Shown here: positions 26,901 to 35,987 of the stretch, one piece after another
How the letters are laid out: every line of letters starts with the position of its first letter
Position numbering within the stretch: the first letter of the stretch is position 1
Origin: Sphingobacterium sp.
GTDB lineage: Bacteria > Bacteroidota > Bacteroidia > Sphingobacteriales > Sphingobacteriaceae
Direction of reading: 5' to 3'
DNA length: 64,000 nucleotides
Assembly (NCBI GenBank): GCA_029239355.1
Contig: JAQZAZ010000003.1
Span: 1-64,000 of the forward strand
Notes under the pieces: generated by a model
What the model was told of the DNA's origin: nothing
What the model saw: the letters and a program-made list of their open reading frames with translations, nothing else
Databases searched by the model: none
Made by a program: the position numbers and the translations under genes

Positions 26901-28012
26901 CGAATAAACTGATCTTTTTCTCTATTCCAATAATTGAGACTACCACCCTCGGTGCCGATCCATATATTTCCCAAATGGTCTTCCTGAAAACTGCTGACAA
27001 TGGGATGGTTTAGACCCCCTGGACTGGGTTTAAAGTAGCGTACCCTGGAATCGTAAAGTGAACAATAGGCTATTTTACCACCGTAGGTACCTATCCATGC
27101 CCCTTGGTCCGGATCTGGATAAATTGTCCATATTGAGTTATTAGGTAATGAATAGGGATCGTTCAGATTCATCTGCAAAGCGCTGCTGCTTTTATTGGCA
27201 GGATCATAAAAAAATAATCCGGCTTGTGTAGCCACCCAGATCACCCCAGTTTGGTCGACATACATCTTTTTGGTTAAAACAGATAAATTTCCCCCCATGC
27301 TTACGGGAATTATATGTTTTAAGGTGCCTGTCAAATCTGTTACATAGATCCCTCCCCGCTGTGTCAAAAAATAATATGAGCCACGGTATGCGACCGCATC
27401 GTTCACCTGGTTGGCCGTACCGCCATAATCCGCAAACCGGACTAGGCTTTTTTTTGTCATTTCTACTTTGTACAAGATCGCGCCTTGCGTTAAAAACACA
27501 TGGTCTTTGGTACTCAATATATTTTGGAAATACTTGTCTTTGGGCAATGAAAAGCTTTCTGTTTTTCCATCTTGTGGATTATAACGAAGTGCGCTATTGT
27601 CTGAAAGCATGTAAAGCTGGCCATCGCTATGTACACATAATGATCGGATTTTTCCTGGAACCACGACAATGAAAGAAAACCGCTCGTAATCAAATTTTAA
27701 TAAGCCGTGGCCCGAAGCTAAAAATAGATTTCCTTTTTTATCCCGGGTTAACGAACCGTATCCCCATTTCTGTTTTGGTTTGATCGCAGAAACGATATCG
27801 TTTAACTGATAAAAGCTGTTGCCATCGTACATGAATAGCGCATCGGGCCCGGTGTACCAGATACGCCCTAAACTGTCTTTTGCGATGCTTTGTATACCGC
27901 CGTAATACGAAGTTTCGGGCATCAGGTGAAACCTGTATCTCGAGAGATCAATACCGAGAACAGATTGTCCAAAAAAAACAATGAAACATATGATCAGACT
28001 GTATTTATTCAT
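23948..28012 (-). CDS. Hybrid two-component sensor/regulator (HTCS) of PUL2
   Basis: A 1354-residue single-chain regulator. After a signal peptide come periplasmic Reg_prop propeller blades (about 30-690), a Y_Y_Y domain (about 700-780), a membrane helix (about 785-807), HisKA with NISHDLKTPL and phospho-acceptor His831, HATPase (SSGLGLAIVKELV), a receiver (IITDLIMPNRNG, acceptor Asp about 1149, Lys in IDKPF) and an AraC helix-turn-helix ending LSPSEFKKKV. All catalytic boxes are intact. It should sense an oligosaccharide in the periplasm and activate PUL2, probably through the paired sites at 22559-22589 and 35662-35692. Confidence 0.96.
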   Translation of the reverse strand: MNKYSLIICFIVFFGQSVLGIDLSRYRFHLMPETSYYGGIQSIAKDSLGRIWYTGPDALFMYDGNSFYQLNDIVSAIKPKQKWGYGSLTRDKKGNLFLASGHGLLKFDYERFSFIVVVPGKIRSLCVHSDGQLYMLSDNSALRYNPQDGKTESFSLPKDKYFQNILSTKDHVFLTQGAILYKVEMTKKSLVRFADYGGTANQVNDAVAYRGSYYFLTQRGGIYVTDLTGTLKHIIPVSMGGNLSVLTKKMYVDQTGVIWVATQAGLFFYDPANKSSSALQMNLNDPYSLPNNSIWTIYPDPDQGAWIGTYGGKIAYCSLYDSRVRYFKPSPGGLNHPIVSSFQEDHLGNIWIGTEGGSLNYWNREKDQFIRPEQSQGSSSSPNMIKRLKFDGMSKSLLISAYNGGIGRYDVVHRFFNSFDFRSPESGQPLTVYDFVNDKEGTWWMTDPDKSFLYRKKPLGPIEMVSVIDVTGEKLNLEVEALYVNNQNQLCLISHQGFVVVDTHTLKVLKHYLIKDASYSANYLCSYTLTSNGEIWLGTLGKGVNVLKKDGSYINYSASSGLPAKMVFGLLEDNATKNVWLSTSDGLYCFDRKSRKFEKARFYQENKIGSFYIHAAYKTSRGEMLFGGTNGFLLFDPAYLNKNLQKPKVFFTGFLVNNKLVKPDDGSSILTKDIGSLSNQKEDKIRLSSSQSNVEIKFSANSYLSADKNQFAYRMLGLGEEWQISHAGQKSVQFLNLPGGDYTFEIKASNNDGQWGDQISRLYIHVDPPFFLSWWAYCFYAALVFALLFFIMRYYSNKRVFKERLALERLKEQNMQELNQARTDFFTNISHDLKTPLTLVLQPLKQLKDTIVANDTALVYMDLIEKNVSRIQRMISQLLRFREIESQKITLNPQIGDFINFVRDIFGLFELYANKKGIETNISAYKDNLYVAFDYDIIEKILTNLFSNALKYTPDNGYVGVRIYSATAEEKERFSVLNPEETEYISIEVLNTGDCFSEEQIATLYTSFNRLSSHRPTFEESSGLGLAIVKELVDVLEGKIWMVNKTDKISFTISLPLRKQAGSGDMQSNVYDYTVSEIDEIITQDTAMPESGSIPIKKTDNILLIEDDQQLRVYLEQRLAEKYNVYTASDGEEGLTKAEKIYPQLIITDLIMPNRNGLEVCRSLRQNFKTSHIPIIMISGTGDDNQNKIKALEYGANVFIDKPFHVDYLLQQIETILRNQQELKEKYSKHIQVDPSNVTVTSMDEELLLKAIQVIEENIDNASYSVEDFVADMNVGRTILYQKIHDIVGMSIKEFILNMRLKRSAYLLEKSDLTVAEVAYQTGFNNAKYFSVCFKKQFELSPSEFKKKVSSGKK

Positions 28013-28076
28013 TTACCAATCCTACTAAAGCTGTTTAAATTTCAATTAAAGATTTCTACGTGCCATACTGCCATCA

Positions 28077-28110
28077 AAATGCCGGGCTATATTTTTTATG
28101 ACGGGCATTT
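28077..28110 (-). terminator. Candidate terminator after the GH35-like gene
   Basis: AATGCC...GGCATT arms flank an AT-rich loop and are followed on the minus strand by TTTTG. It lies about 105 bp after the stop at 28215 and before the HTCS start, so it would split the enzyme block from the HTCS block. Confidence 0.45.
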
Positions 28111-28214
28111 CTTTAAGCTACGATTCTCTTTCAATTACTCAAAGGGATGCATCAAAATTTCGACATAAGTTCGTTTTTACTCTTTCAGATACATTCTAAA
28201 GCCATAACTCCTAT

Positions 28215-28985
28215 TTACTTAAAAACAGGCGTTGGGGACAAACTTATCTTCTTTTGCTGATTATTTTTGAGTTCGAAGATTACAAGTTCATTTTTTCCGG
28301 ATATTAAATCCTCCGAAGGAATTAATATCGACTGTTGTTTTTCTTCTTCCCAATAGGATCCCAAATATTTTTGATTTAACCAGACCTCTCCCATTCCCCA
28401 TCCGGTCATATTAAGATACCTATTGCCAGACTGATTGAGCTCGAATTGGCCTTCATAAAAACCGGGGATGCCATCGGATGCTCTTCGTTCAAAAACGAGA
28501 TCCTTCAGGGGATAATTGCGCACATTCAGGGGAATCATTTTCCAATTTCGGAGATCGTTTCCGGCTAAAGTAATTGTACCAAACAGCCCTTTCGAATTAT
28601 CCGTAATTTCTGGTCCATAGGTGATCCGCCCGATATTCTCTACATAAAATTGAAGTGTGTGATTGCCCGGATCTGCTTTGATGGCTAACTTTTTACCTTT
28701 ATCAGTTAAGGTGCCCTGTAACTTTCCGTCCACATAGACCACGGCATAATCACGTACGTTTTCCAATTCAAGCTCTTCGCTTTCGGTATCGGTATTTATC
28801 TCGGTCTGATAAAGCACATAGCCAAATTCGATGTTCAAATCGTTCATAGGTAATGCATCTTCGGCTTCCACAGCCTCTTTATAAACCTGGGATACAGGAG
28901 CTTTTCGCTCTAATATAATTTCCTGTGCCATTAGGGTCTGGCCTAAAAGAAACGTCATCATCGGAAATACAACTGTTTTTAGCAT
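28215..28985 (-). CDS. Orphan GH35 beta-galactosidase C-terminal domains, no catalytic barrel
   Basis: A 256-residue exported protein with a signal peptide (ending TLMAQ). The rest matches the two C-terminal beta domains of GH35 beta-galactosidases: FGYVLYQTEI, VRDYAVVYVDGKLQGTL, VENIGRITYGPEITDNSKGL, then the last jelly roll with GWGMGEVWLNQKYLGSYWEE and an IPSEDL...NELVIFEL end. These line up with FGYVLYRTQL, VDGIPQGVL and VENMGRVNYG of human GLB1. The roughly 350-residue TIM barrel that should come first is absent, so no hydrolysis is expected. It may bind glycan or a partner enzyme. Start is 14 bp after the GH2 stop. Confidence 0.85.
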   Translation of the reverse strand: MLKTVVFPMMTFLLGQTLMAQEIILERKAPVSQVYKEAVEAEDALPMNDLNIEFGYVLYQTEINTDTESEELELENVRDYAVVYVDGKLQGTLTDKGKKLAIKADPGNHTLQFYVENIGRITYGPEITDNSKGLFGTITLAGNDLRNWKMIPLNVRNYPLKDLVFERRASDGIPGFYEGQFELNQSGNRYLNMTGWGMGEVWLNQKYLGSYWEEEKQQSILIPSEDLISGKNELVIFELKNNQQKKISLSPTPVFK

Positions 28986-28999
28986 CGTTTAAACCTTTC

Positions 29000-31735
29000 T
29001 TATTTTGTTAAAAATGATTGAATAAAAGTTTCGTCCAAGGTTACTTGCGGTGAAAATTTATCGCTGTTCACATAATTATCAATACTGTACAGCAATTGCT
29101 GGGTAGCCGGACGCTTATCCATATCTGTTTTTGTATCTAATGCCAGCAACAGCAGTTTCCCGCCATTCACCTTTGCTTCGAAACCAATACCTAATTTTTG
29201 GTTGTTATCGTAGCTGTCTATGACCTGTATAAAGGGCCGCAGTTGTTGTGGTGCATGTTGCATTTCGATTACTTTTGCATGGTTCAGGATATCCCACCAT
29301 TGCCAATCGGTATGGTATGAAGTTAGAAAATCCTTAAACATGGCTTGTTCATGATGGACCAGGTTGCCGATCGTCATCGGTGCCCAAGCAAACATAATGG
29401 GGTTCCAGAAATGATTATGAAACATTGATTTTCGACCTTTTACGCTGGCTGGTGATGGATAAAAAACAACTGTTTTGCCTTGAGCCAACTGTTTTTTTGC
29501 CGCATCATCGTAAACATCGGTGTACAATACTTTATCTGTAGACTGCATCAGATTTTGATGTTTGGGATATACCCAAATGTTCCAGCTGTTTTTAATCGTA
29601 TCATTAACCGCAAGATGGACCGTAACCTTCTGGCTGCTGATGTTTTTTAGGGAAATCTCAAATTCGCCTACTGGCGAGACATGCTCGTTGGCAATGGTTT
29701 GCTTTTTCAAGGTCCCCTTTTGCAATACCCTGCCAGCGGTATCGGTCATCCACCATTTAATTTTGGCATTTTCAAGGGCTGAATTGCTAAAGTTATAGAC
29801 CTCGGCTTTTCCCTTAAATGTTTCGGTATCGAAAAAACTACTTTTATCGTATCGCAATAGAGCGACTGTTGGCGCACAAAACTCGCTGAATTTTTCGGCG
29901 GTAATCAATCCTTTCGAATCCCAAAAAGGATCGAAGATTCCTACGGGAGCGTACCCTTGTCCCGGAAAATCGTTCATTGACAAGAGCTGGAAACCTGCAG
30001 ATTTACCGGAGCGCAACAAGGCTTCGATCACGGCCTTGTACTCCAGTACCGTCAGCGCACCAGACGCCCGAAAGAAATCGTTCGCTTGATCCAGCATACC
30101 ATTTTTTTGCAGCAGGTCTCTAAATACTTCAAAATTGCGGGCTTCAACGGGGCTGTTGGCATATTTCTTTATCTCATCAAAATTTGGGAAGATACAACGC
30201 TGTCCCGATTCGTGCGAAATCACAGGAACATCTACATCAGATTCCATATTCTTATCCCAATCGGTACCGGGTAGACCTTCGTAAACCTTTACAGGCCCCT
30301 TATTAGTTTGCTGGGATACGTAATATTGATCAGATTTGACCCGTGTTCGAGCCGTAGAACCACTATATAAATGTCGTGGATCAGCTTTTCTGCCTTCGGC
30401 GGTCAGTTCTTCGATAAAGTCGAAGTTGCCGGTAATTTCATTGCCGTTGCAGTACAAAACAAACGAAGGATGGTTGCCGTACTCTTTTAAAATAGCCTTA
30501 ATTTCCCTACGGAAGAAGTTATATCTGGCATCGTTGGGTTCCGCATCTTTGCCCCACATAGGCATCTCCACCTCAAAGTAAATTCCATGTTTATCTGCCA
30601 TGCGAAAGGCCGCTGCCGGAGGGCACCAGGAATGAAAACGCAAATGGTTCATCCCGTATTCCTTCATCAGCAACATAATTCGCTCCCATGAGGCGTCATC
30701 GACCGGAGCGTGTCCTGTTTTGGGAAATACAGCATTTTCTACGTTGCCTCTTAAATGAATAGGGTGGTTATTGAGCAGGACGTGGTTTTTGCCCTGTTTT
30801 ACTTCGCGCATTCCAAAAGTTGTCGTTTTTTCGTGCTGGTAGGCATTTTTTCCATCAGAAGTTGTCAATTGGCAGCTTATCTGATAAAGATTAGGATTAA
30901 ACTCGTCCCATAATTTCATGTTCTTACCCAGTGCGATGTTGGTTTCCACAAAAGTTACCGAATCGGTACTAGCTACTGCAACTTCGTTTTTAAGGCTATG
31001 ATTTGTACCAGTAACCGTAAAAGAAACCTTACCCTCTATTTGTCTTTTGGTATCATTATTTACCTGTAATCTTACTTTTATGGAATGATCGGTTATGTTG
31101 GGATAAACTTGAAGGTCTTCCAAATAAACAGGATCTATGGCCATTAATTTCATCTCTCCTAAGATACCGTTCCAATTAATTTGGGTAAATTCGGTATGTG
31201 CATGGTTCCACTTATGGGTATTGTACTGAAACCTATTATCGATACAAACCGTAATACGATGCGTTTTTCCGGCCTTTACAAATGCTGTAAGATCGTGGCT
31301 GTGGGGGACACTTATATAATCTATACTGCTTACTTCCTTGGTATCCACATAAATTGAACTTAACCAGTGGGTACGTTCAAAATACATGACTATTTTTTTA
31401 CCTTTCCAGGAGGCAGGAATTTCGATATCCCGTTGGTACCATGCGGGTCCCATGTATTCATATTTTCGGGTTAGACGGTCAATATATTTGTACGGATTTT
31501 TATACCCTATCTGATAATCATCGGTAATGCCAGGAAGTTTAATCGTTTCTTGTAAAACGTGATTATAGCGCGGTGACAGCGAGCCTCTTCGGAAATCCAT
31601 GACATCGGTCTGGAAGCGCCAAGTACCCGATAAATCGATGACACTTTGCGCTTTTAACAGCGTTGCATGCACTAAAAGCCACAGTAAGCATATCATTTTA
31701 ACGTATTTGTATATACTTATCTTATATTCGTCCAT
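29000..31735 (-). CDS. GH2 family glycoside hydrolase (long form)
   Basis: A protein of about 911 residues, exported (signal peptide ending LLKAQ). GH2 layout: N-terminal jelly roll (IDLSGTWRFQTD, PAWYQRDIEIPASWKGKKIVMYFE), an Ig-like domain, and a TIM barrel with HLRFHSWCPP, CNGNEITG (acid/base Glu433) and ISHESGQ (nucleophile Glu509). A long C-terminal extension follows. It may be a beta-galactosidase, beta-glucuronidase or related exo-enzyme; specificity cannot be read. The start is uncertain: ATGs at 31765, 31735 and 31696 all precede the signal peptide. An earlier ATA-type frame opening overlaps the upstream gene. Confidence 0.85.
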   Translation of the reverse strand: MDEYKISIYKYVKMICLLWLLVHATLLKAQSVIDLSGTWRFQTDVMDFRRGSLSPRYNHVLQETIKLPGITDDYQIGYKNPYKYIDRLTRKYEYMGPAWYQRDIEIPASWKGKKIVMYFERTHWLSSIYVDTKEVSSIDYISVPHSHDLTAFVKAGKTHRITVCIDNRFQYNTHKWNHAHTEFTQINWNGILGEMKLMAIDPVYLEDLQVYPNITDHSIKVRLQVNNDTKRQIEGKVSFTVTGTNHSLKNEVAVASTDSVTFVETNIALGKNMKLWDEFNPNLYQISCQLTTSDGKNAYQHEKTTTFGMREVKQGKNHVLLNNHPIHLRGNVENAVFPKTGHAPVDDASWERIMLLMKEYGMNHLRFHSWCPPAAAFRMADKHGIYFEVEMPMWGKDAEPNDARYNFFRREIKAILKEYGNHPSFVLYCNGNEITGNFDFIEELTAEGRKADPRHLYSGSTARTRVKSDQYYVSQQTNKGPVKVYEGLPGTDWDKNMESDVDVPVISHESGQRCIFPNFDEIKKYANSPVEARNFEVFRDLLQKNGMLDQANDFFRASGALTVLEYKAVIEALLRSGKSAGFQLLSMNDFPGQGYAPVGIFDPFWDSKGLITAEKFSEFCAPTVALLRYDKSSFFDTETFKGKAEVYNFSNSALENAKIKWWMTDTAGRVLQKGTLKKQTIANEHVSPVGEFEISLKNISSQKVTVHLAVNDTIKNSWNIWVYPKHQNLMQSTDKVLYTDVYDDAAKKQLAQGKTVVFYPSPASVKGRKSMFHNHFWNPIMFAWAPMTIGNLVHHEQAMFKDFLTSYHTDWQWWDILNHAKVIEMQHAPQQLRPFIQVIDSYDNNQKLGIGFEAKVNGGKLLLLALDTKTDMDKRPATQQLLYSIDNYVNSDKFSPQVTLDETFIQSFLTK

Positions 31736-31862
31736 TTTGTGTTTCGATTTTTTAGGTGCTTTCATTCTTTTAGTAAATATTTTTGTGCACGACGATGAAA
31801 AGACTAATGTTATTGTGATAATCTTCTTTAGGCGTTGTCTCGGAAGTGCTAAGATTGAAGTC

Positions 31863-33650
31863 TTATTTATTATCATAATATTCCTTCATTAAAAACCAGG
31901 CCTTTTTTCTGTACCCTTGATCTGATACTAATCCTTTGCGGTTCCAGCCATCTTGGTTGGTCGGATGAAAACGGAATGGTGAACGAAAATCAAAAAGTAC
32001 CCAGGGTGAAGTTCCACGGAGATTTGGAATATGCTCAAACATTTCCAGGTTATTTTTGTACAAGGTTGCTTGGTAATCTTCGCTCCACGAACTGACAACA
32101 TCTGCATCGCCGGTCTTGCCGTACGACGCCTCCCCTCCAAATTCAGAAATAATTAACGGTTGTCCTTTAGCCACTTCCCATCTGGCTTTATCAGGCGTGA
32201 TTGGCCAGGGCTGGTACCAGCCCATATATTTGTTAACGGCTACTACATCCAATTCGTTGATAAAAGGATCGTCCATGACAAATACCTGTTTCTCTTTTTG
32301 AAAACGGACCAAATCAAAAGCGGCGGTAACCAGTCTGGTGGTATCGATATTTTTGCAGGTTGTTATCAAATGCCTGATAAAATTATTTCTAGGTTCGGAG
32401 GGCTGGGTTTCGTTAGCTACCCCCCAAAATGCGAGGGCACAGCGATTTTTGTCTCGAAAGACCATTTCACGCATCATTTTGGCTGCTTTTTCTTTGGTCG
32501 ATTCATTTTCAAAGTCGATCCCCTGCCATATGGGAATTTCTTCCCACAACAAAAAGCCCATTTTTTCGGCCGTTCGCACAATATATTCATTTTGCGGATA
32601 ATGTGCCAATCGAATCATATTGCAACCTAAAGCTTTAGCTTCTGAAAGCAGCATTACTGCATCTGCCTGCGAAAAAGCACGGCCTTTGCGTTGAGGTATT
32701 TCCTCATGAAATGAAATGGACTTTAGAAAAATAGGCTGGCCGTTCAGAAATATATCTTCCCCCTTAACCCCAATATTGCGAAAGCCTATCTCCTCCTCTA
32801 TCTGATCCTCTTGACTTAAAATCTTTACTTTATACAGTTTTGGTGCAGCTGGCGACCAACGTTTAATTTCCCTTGATGTAAACGACGTTTTTACTTCTCC
32901 CTGAGCATCTGTCCTGAGCGTTTTAGTAAGTTGCAATTCTGGTATTTCGATGGTAATGGAAGAATTGGCCAGCTTATCCGAAAGCTTTACATGAGCATTG
33001 ATTTTATCGGCTTCGGTTTTGTCTAATTGAATAAAATAATCGTCGATAAAAACTTTTGTTGTGCTTACCAAAAAAACATCACGGGTAATGCCGCCATAGT
33101 TCCACCAATCAAAAGCCATTGCCGGAATGGCATCTACCTGCCGGGTATTATTGACCTCGACTGCCAAAAAATTGTCTTTTTCTTTAACCACATCCGTTAT
33201 TTCCACTTGAAACGGTGTAAAGCCACCCTCATGCTGTGCTATTTCTTCTCCGTTGAGGTAAATACGGCAACGATAGCTTACAGCACCAAAATATAAGAAC
33301 AATCTCCCATTGCTTTCTTTCACTGTGTCAAACTTTCGACCATACCAGATGGTACCTTCGTAGTATTTAAGTTCAGGCATCTGACTGTTCCAATCCGAAG
33401 GCACATTCAGACGTAGACCGTTCTCAAAGGAGTATTCATAAAAATCGGTCTTGCTTTCCGGCTTTTTATTCAGATAGATTTTATTTTTTCTGCCCTGGTC
33501 GTATAGGTCTACAATGGCGTCCCATTTTCCGTTTAATGATTGTACACGCCGACCATACACATTGGTCATGTTTTGCTGCGCGACAACCTTAACGGTGATC
33601 AGACTAAAAAACAGGGACAATATCAAATATAGATTGCTCAGCTTTATCAT
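31863..33650 (-). CDS. GH2 family beta-glucuronidase/beta-galactosidase-like enzyme
   Basis: A 595-residue secreted enzyme, signal peptide ending VKVVAQ. It has the short GH2 form typical of beta-glucuronidase-like members: jelly roll (RVQSLNGKWDAIVDL, IWYGRKFDTV, FLYFGAVSYRCRIYLNGEE), Ig-like domain, and a barrel with IRLAHYPQNEY, WGVANETQ (acid/base Glu414) and LIISEFGGEA (nucleophile Glu503). The ATG at 33650 starts the signal peptide. It sits between the DUF4832 gene and the longer GH2 gene, in the HTCS-controlled enzyme block. Confidence 0.9.
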   Translation of the reverse strand: MIKLSNLYLILSLFFSLITVKVVAQQNMTNVYGRRVQSLNGKWDAIVDLYDQGRKNKIYLNKKPESKTDFYEYSFENGLRLNVPSDWNSQMPELKYYEGTIWYGRKFDTVKESNGRLFLYFGAVSYRCRIYLNGEEIAQHEGGFTPFQVEITDVVKEKDNFLAVEVNNTRQVDAIPAMAFDWWNYGGITRDVFLVSTTKVFIDDYFIQLDKTEADKINAHVKLSDKLANSSITIEIPELQLTKTLRTDAQGEVKTSFTSREIKRWSPAAPKLYKVKILSQEDQIEEEIGFRNIGVKGEDIFLNGQPIFLKSISFHEEIPQRKGRAFSQADAVMLLSEAKALGCNMIRLAHYPQNEYIVRTAEKMGFLLWEEIPIWQGIDFENESTKEKAAKMMREMVFRDKNRCALAFWGVANETQPSEPRNNFIRHLITTCKNIDTTRLVTAAFDLVRFQKEKQVFVMDDPFINELDVVAVNKYMGWYQPWPITPDKARWEVAKGQPLIISEFGGEASYGKTGDADVVSSWSEDYQATLYKNNLEMFEHIPNLRGTSPWVLFDFRSPFRFHPTNQDGWNRKGLVSDQGYRKKAWFLMKEYYDNK

Positions 33651-33797
33651 AATAGGTTTACTTCTTAATAAAATTGTAAATGCAAGTCGCACATTCACTA
33701 AATTTCTTCGTTTTCAAAATGGCACATCGACCGAATACATTCATAGCGATTATTATTGCTGATGAGAAAGGCTAAGCACAACAATTTGGTTTTTAAG

Positions 33798-35363
33798 TTA
33801 GTGCACTTGCATCGTTAACAGTTTTGTCCAACCATGAACCTGTGGAGCTTCATCAAGCGCTAGCTGAATTGCTGGTTTATTTTTTATTGCGGTATCAACA
33901 ATAGCAACTGCCCAGCTGTAATTTCCAGCAGGCAGATCTATTTTAGCATGTAATTCGTAACCTGTGGTAGCATCTTTCAACCATGTTGACGGTTCGCTTT
34001 GCTGATCTACAAAAATCTTTTTCGCATTCCCTTTGGCATCCAACAGCGCAAAAGCTACTTTATACTTGTAGTTCCACTGTGGAATATTGTTAGGCAAATA
34101 GCCCCAGCCCCTATTTTGCCAATGATGGGAAATGAGCGCTACCGCTCCGGATTTAATACGTTTAGGCAGCTTGATCTGGTGGGGATATAGGCGATATCCC
34201 CCTTCCATATTAAACCGTTGAACGAGATCAAAGGACTTGAACCAGGATTCGGTTTCTCCTCCCGCCCTAAAATCCATCATATTGACATGAGCTTCGGCCG
34301 AAGCGTCAAACTCTCCTTTTCGCACATCCTCATCGTGCCCTTCTCTATATTTTCCACTTGGGTCTTTCCAATAACGATGCTTACCTGGAGCAATAATCCA
34401 CCCGCCCTCCATAATGATAGGACGCTTGAAATTCCATTTCTTGGCAAAATCTTTTTCCCAATCCTGGTAGTAACCTGTCATACCAAAAGCATCCTGGCGT
34501 AGGCTATAGCCTTTATCAATCACTTTGTCCAATAAGCGTTCACTATTTGGATTGACGGCTCCCCAACTTTCCGGATGACCGACCAAACGATGATAGTTGA
34601 TAACCAAAGGTACCTTGGTAAAGGTTTGAGCATATAAATCGGTTACCCAATCCAACGTTTCTTCCTTTATTTTTTCGATACTTTCGGGAGTTGCTATTGT
34701 TGGATCTTCATAAACTACAAAATGTGCTTCGCCCCATTTCCCCAAGCCATAGGCATCAATAAAAGAAGTCTTATCAGGATCATTAAATTCTTTTGCTAGA
34801 GCTGTGATAAATTTGCCATAATATTTTCTAAATACCGCATCCTGCGGATAGGGAGTCTGTCTATCAGGATGCTTTTTATTTTCCAGATAATACTTGGCGC
34901 CGGCTTCAAACACAAATTTTGGCGTATTTTGACCTTGATCACGACCGTCCACCACAATTCGGAGTGCGACGGGAAGTCCCCTCTTTTGCGCTCCTTTAAT
35001 GAGGTTTCCTATTTTGGAATTTGGATCATTCCAAGCATAAATACCGTCGCTCGGGTTTAGCGAAGACCAGCTCGTACGCACATAACATGCCGAAGCATAA
35101 TCGATGGCCTTCACTTTTTTTCCTAATGCCGGCACAAAATATTCGATATCCCAATACGTATCGTCTGCGTTACGGGGAGCATACATTACCCAGCCGTTTA
35201 AAGGATTGCGTAGGAACGAATGACCGTCGTACTTGGGCTTTAAAATAATATAATCGGCATCGCTTAAGTCATTCTGACCGCTATTTTTTTGACTAAAGCC
35301 AAGCAACACAGAAGTGCATAATATGGCTAATAAAATAATTTTAGGTATTCTTTTCAATATCAT
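33798..35363 (-). CDS. DUF4832 family secreted protein, putative glycan-active enzyme (paralogue)
   Basis: A 521-residue exported protein closely related to that at 14603-16171: SFLRNPLNGWVMYAPR, SACYVRTSWSSLNPSDGIYAW, LRIVVDGRDQGQNTPKFVF, GLGKWGEAHFVVYEDP (Glu212), RPIIMEGGW (Glu319), then the DUF4832 beta-sandwich. The glutamate spacing (107) equals that of the paralogue. Unlike it, this copy ends its signal peptide with LLGFSQ and has no lipobox, so one copy is likely soluble and the other surface-anchored. It is the first gene of the enzyme block and follows a leader of about 255 nt. Confidence 0.75.
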   Translation of the reverse strand: MILKRIPKIILLAILCTSVLLGFSQKNSGQNDLSDADYIILKPKYDGHSFLRNPLNGWVMYAPRNADDTYWDIEYFVPALGKKVKAIDYASACYVRTSWSSLNPSDGIYAWNDPNSKIGNLIKGAQKRGLPVALRIVVDGRDQGQNTPKFVFEAGAKYYLENKKHPDRQTPYPQDAVFRKYYGKFITALAKEFNDPDKTSFIDAYGLGKWGEAHFVVYEDPTIATPESIEKIKEETLDWVTDLYAQTFTKVPLVINYHRLVGHPESWGAVNPNSERLLDKVIDKGYSLRQDAFGMTGYYQDWEKDFAKKWNFKRPIIMEGGWIIAPGKHRYWKDPSGKYREGHDEDVRKGEFDASAEAHVNMMDFRAGGETESWFKSFDLVQRFNMEGGYRLYPHQIKLPKRIKSGAVALISHHWQNRGWGYLPNNIPQWNYKYKVAFALLDAKGNAKKIFVDQQSEPSTWLKDATTGYELHAKIDLPAGNYSWAVAIVDTAIKNKPAIQLALDEAPQVHGWTKLLTMQVH

Positions 35364-35624
35364 CTGTCTATTTGTTATTCCATCTCTGAGAAGGTCTTTA
35401 TGTCTACCGCTCTCTATTTATCGTATTTTAGAAATCCAATCATGAAGTCGACTTCACTCGTATATCTTCTAAGCCTGCAAAGAAAAAGGAAATAAAGTTT
35501 TAGGCCTCCTATATATTTTCTCATACATTAGTTGGTTATTTAGTGCCCGTATTATCAGCTTTCTTCTTCATGTTAATACATTAACATTTTGTTTCAATCA
35601 CTTTTAATTTATCTGGGCGGTAAA

Positions 35625-35632
35625 CAAAAATA
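35625..35632 (-). promoter_or_regulatory. Candidate -7 box of the PUL2 enzyme operon
   Basis: The minus strand reads TATTTTTG, matching TAnnTTTG. It lies 29 nt downstream of the 31-bp operator, almost the same spacing as at the susC promoter (28 nt). Confidence 0.6.
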
Positions 35633-35661
35633 GATATCCTTCGTTAGGCTTATGGTATTGA

Positions 35662-35692
35662 TTTGTTCAGAAATGGTTCATTTTTGTACAAA
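35662..35692 (-). promoter_or_regulatory. Candidate HTCS operator upstream of the enzyme operon
   Basis: Minus strand: TTTGTACAAA, central AACCATTT, then CTGAACAAA. The half-sites are 21 bp apart, as at 22559-22589. Positions 1-11 and 15-22 are identical between the two sites. The second half-site here has GAACAAA instead of GTACAAA. Confidence 0.7.
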
Positions 35693-35961
35693 CGGGGGGT
35701 TTTTGTGTTAAAAAGTCCAAACTAACTAAACTTCGGTTTCCGCAAATCGGAATGGATCAACCAACACCAAATTAATTACATCTTCCAAAATATACCCAAT
35801 TCTATTATAGGAGGGCGATGTCTCAACGATTCTATTCGCTCATCTGTAACCAGGGCTAAACTCAAATAGCTTAGCTTTTAAGAAAGCTCTTCTCTCCTAA
35901 CAGCCATATTTATGCCAGAAGATCGATGTTTGCCTATATATCGAAGGTCGGGACTAAACGT

Positions 35962-35987
35962 AAAAAGCCACATCTTAAGATGTAGCT
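35962..35987 (-). terminator. Terminator of the lipoprotein gene at 36079
   Basis: On the minus strand AGCTACATCTT and AAGATGTGGCT form an 11-bp stem (one G-T pair) followed by TTTT. Confidence 0.8.
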
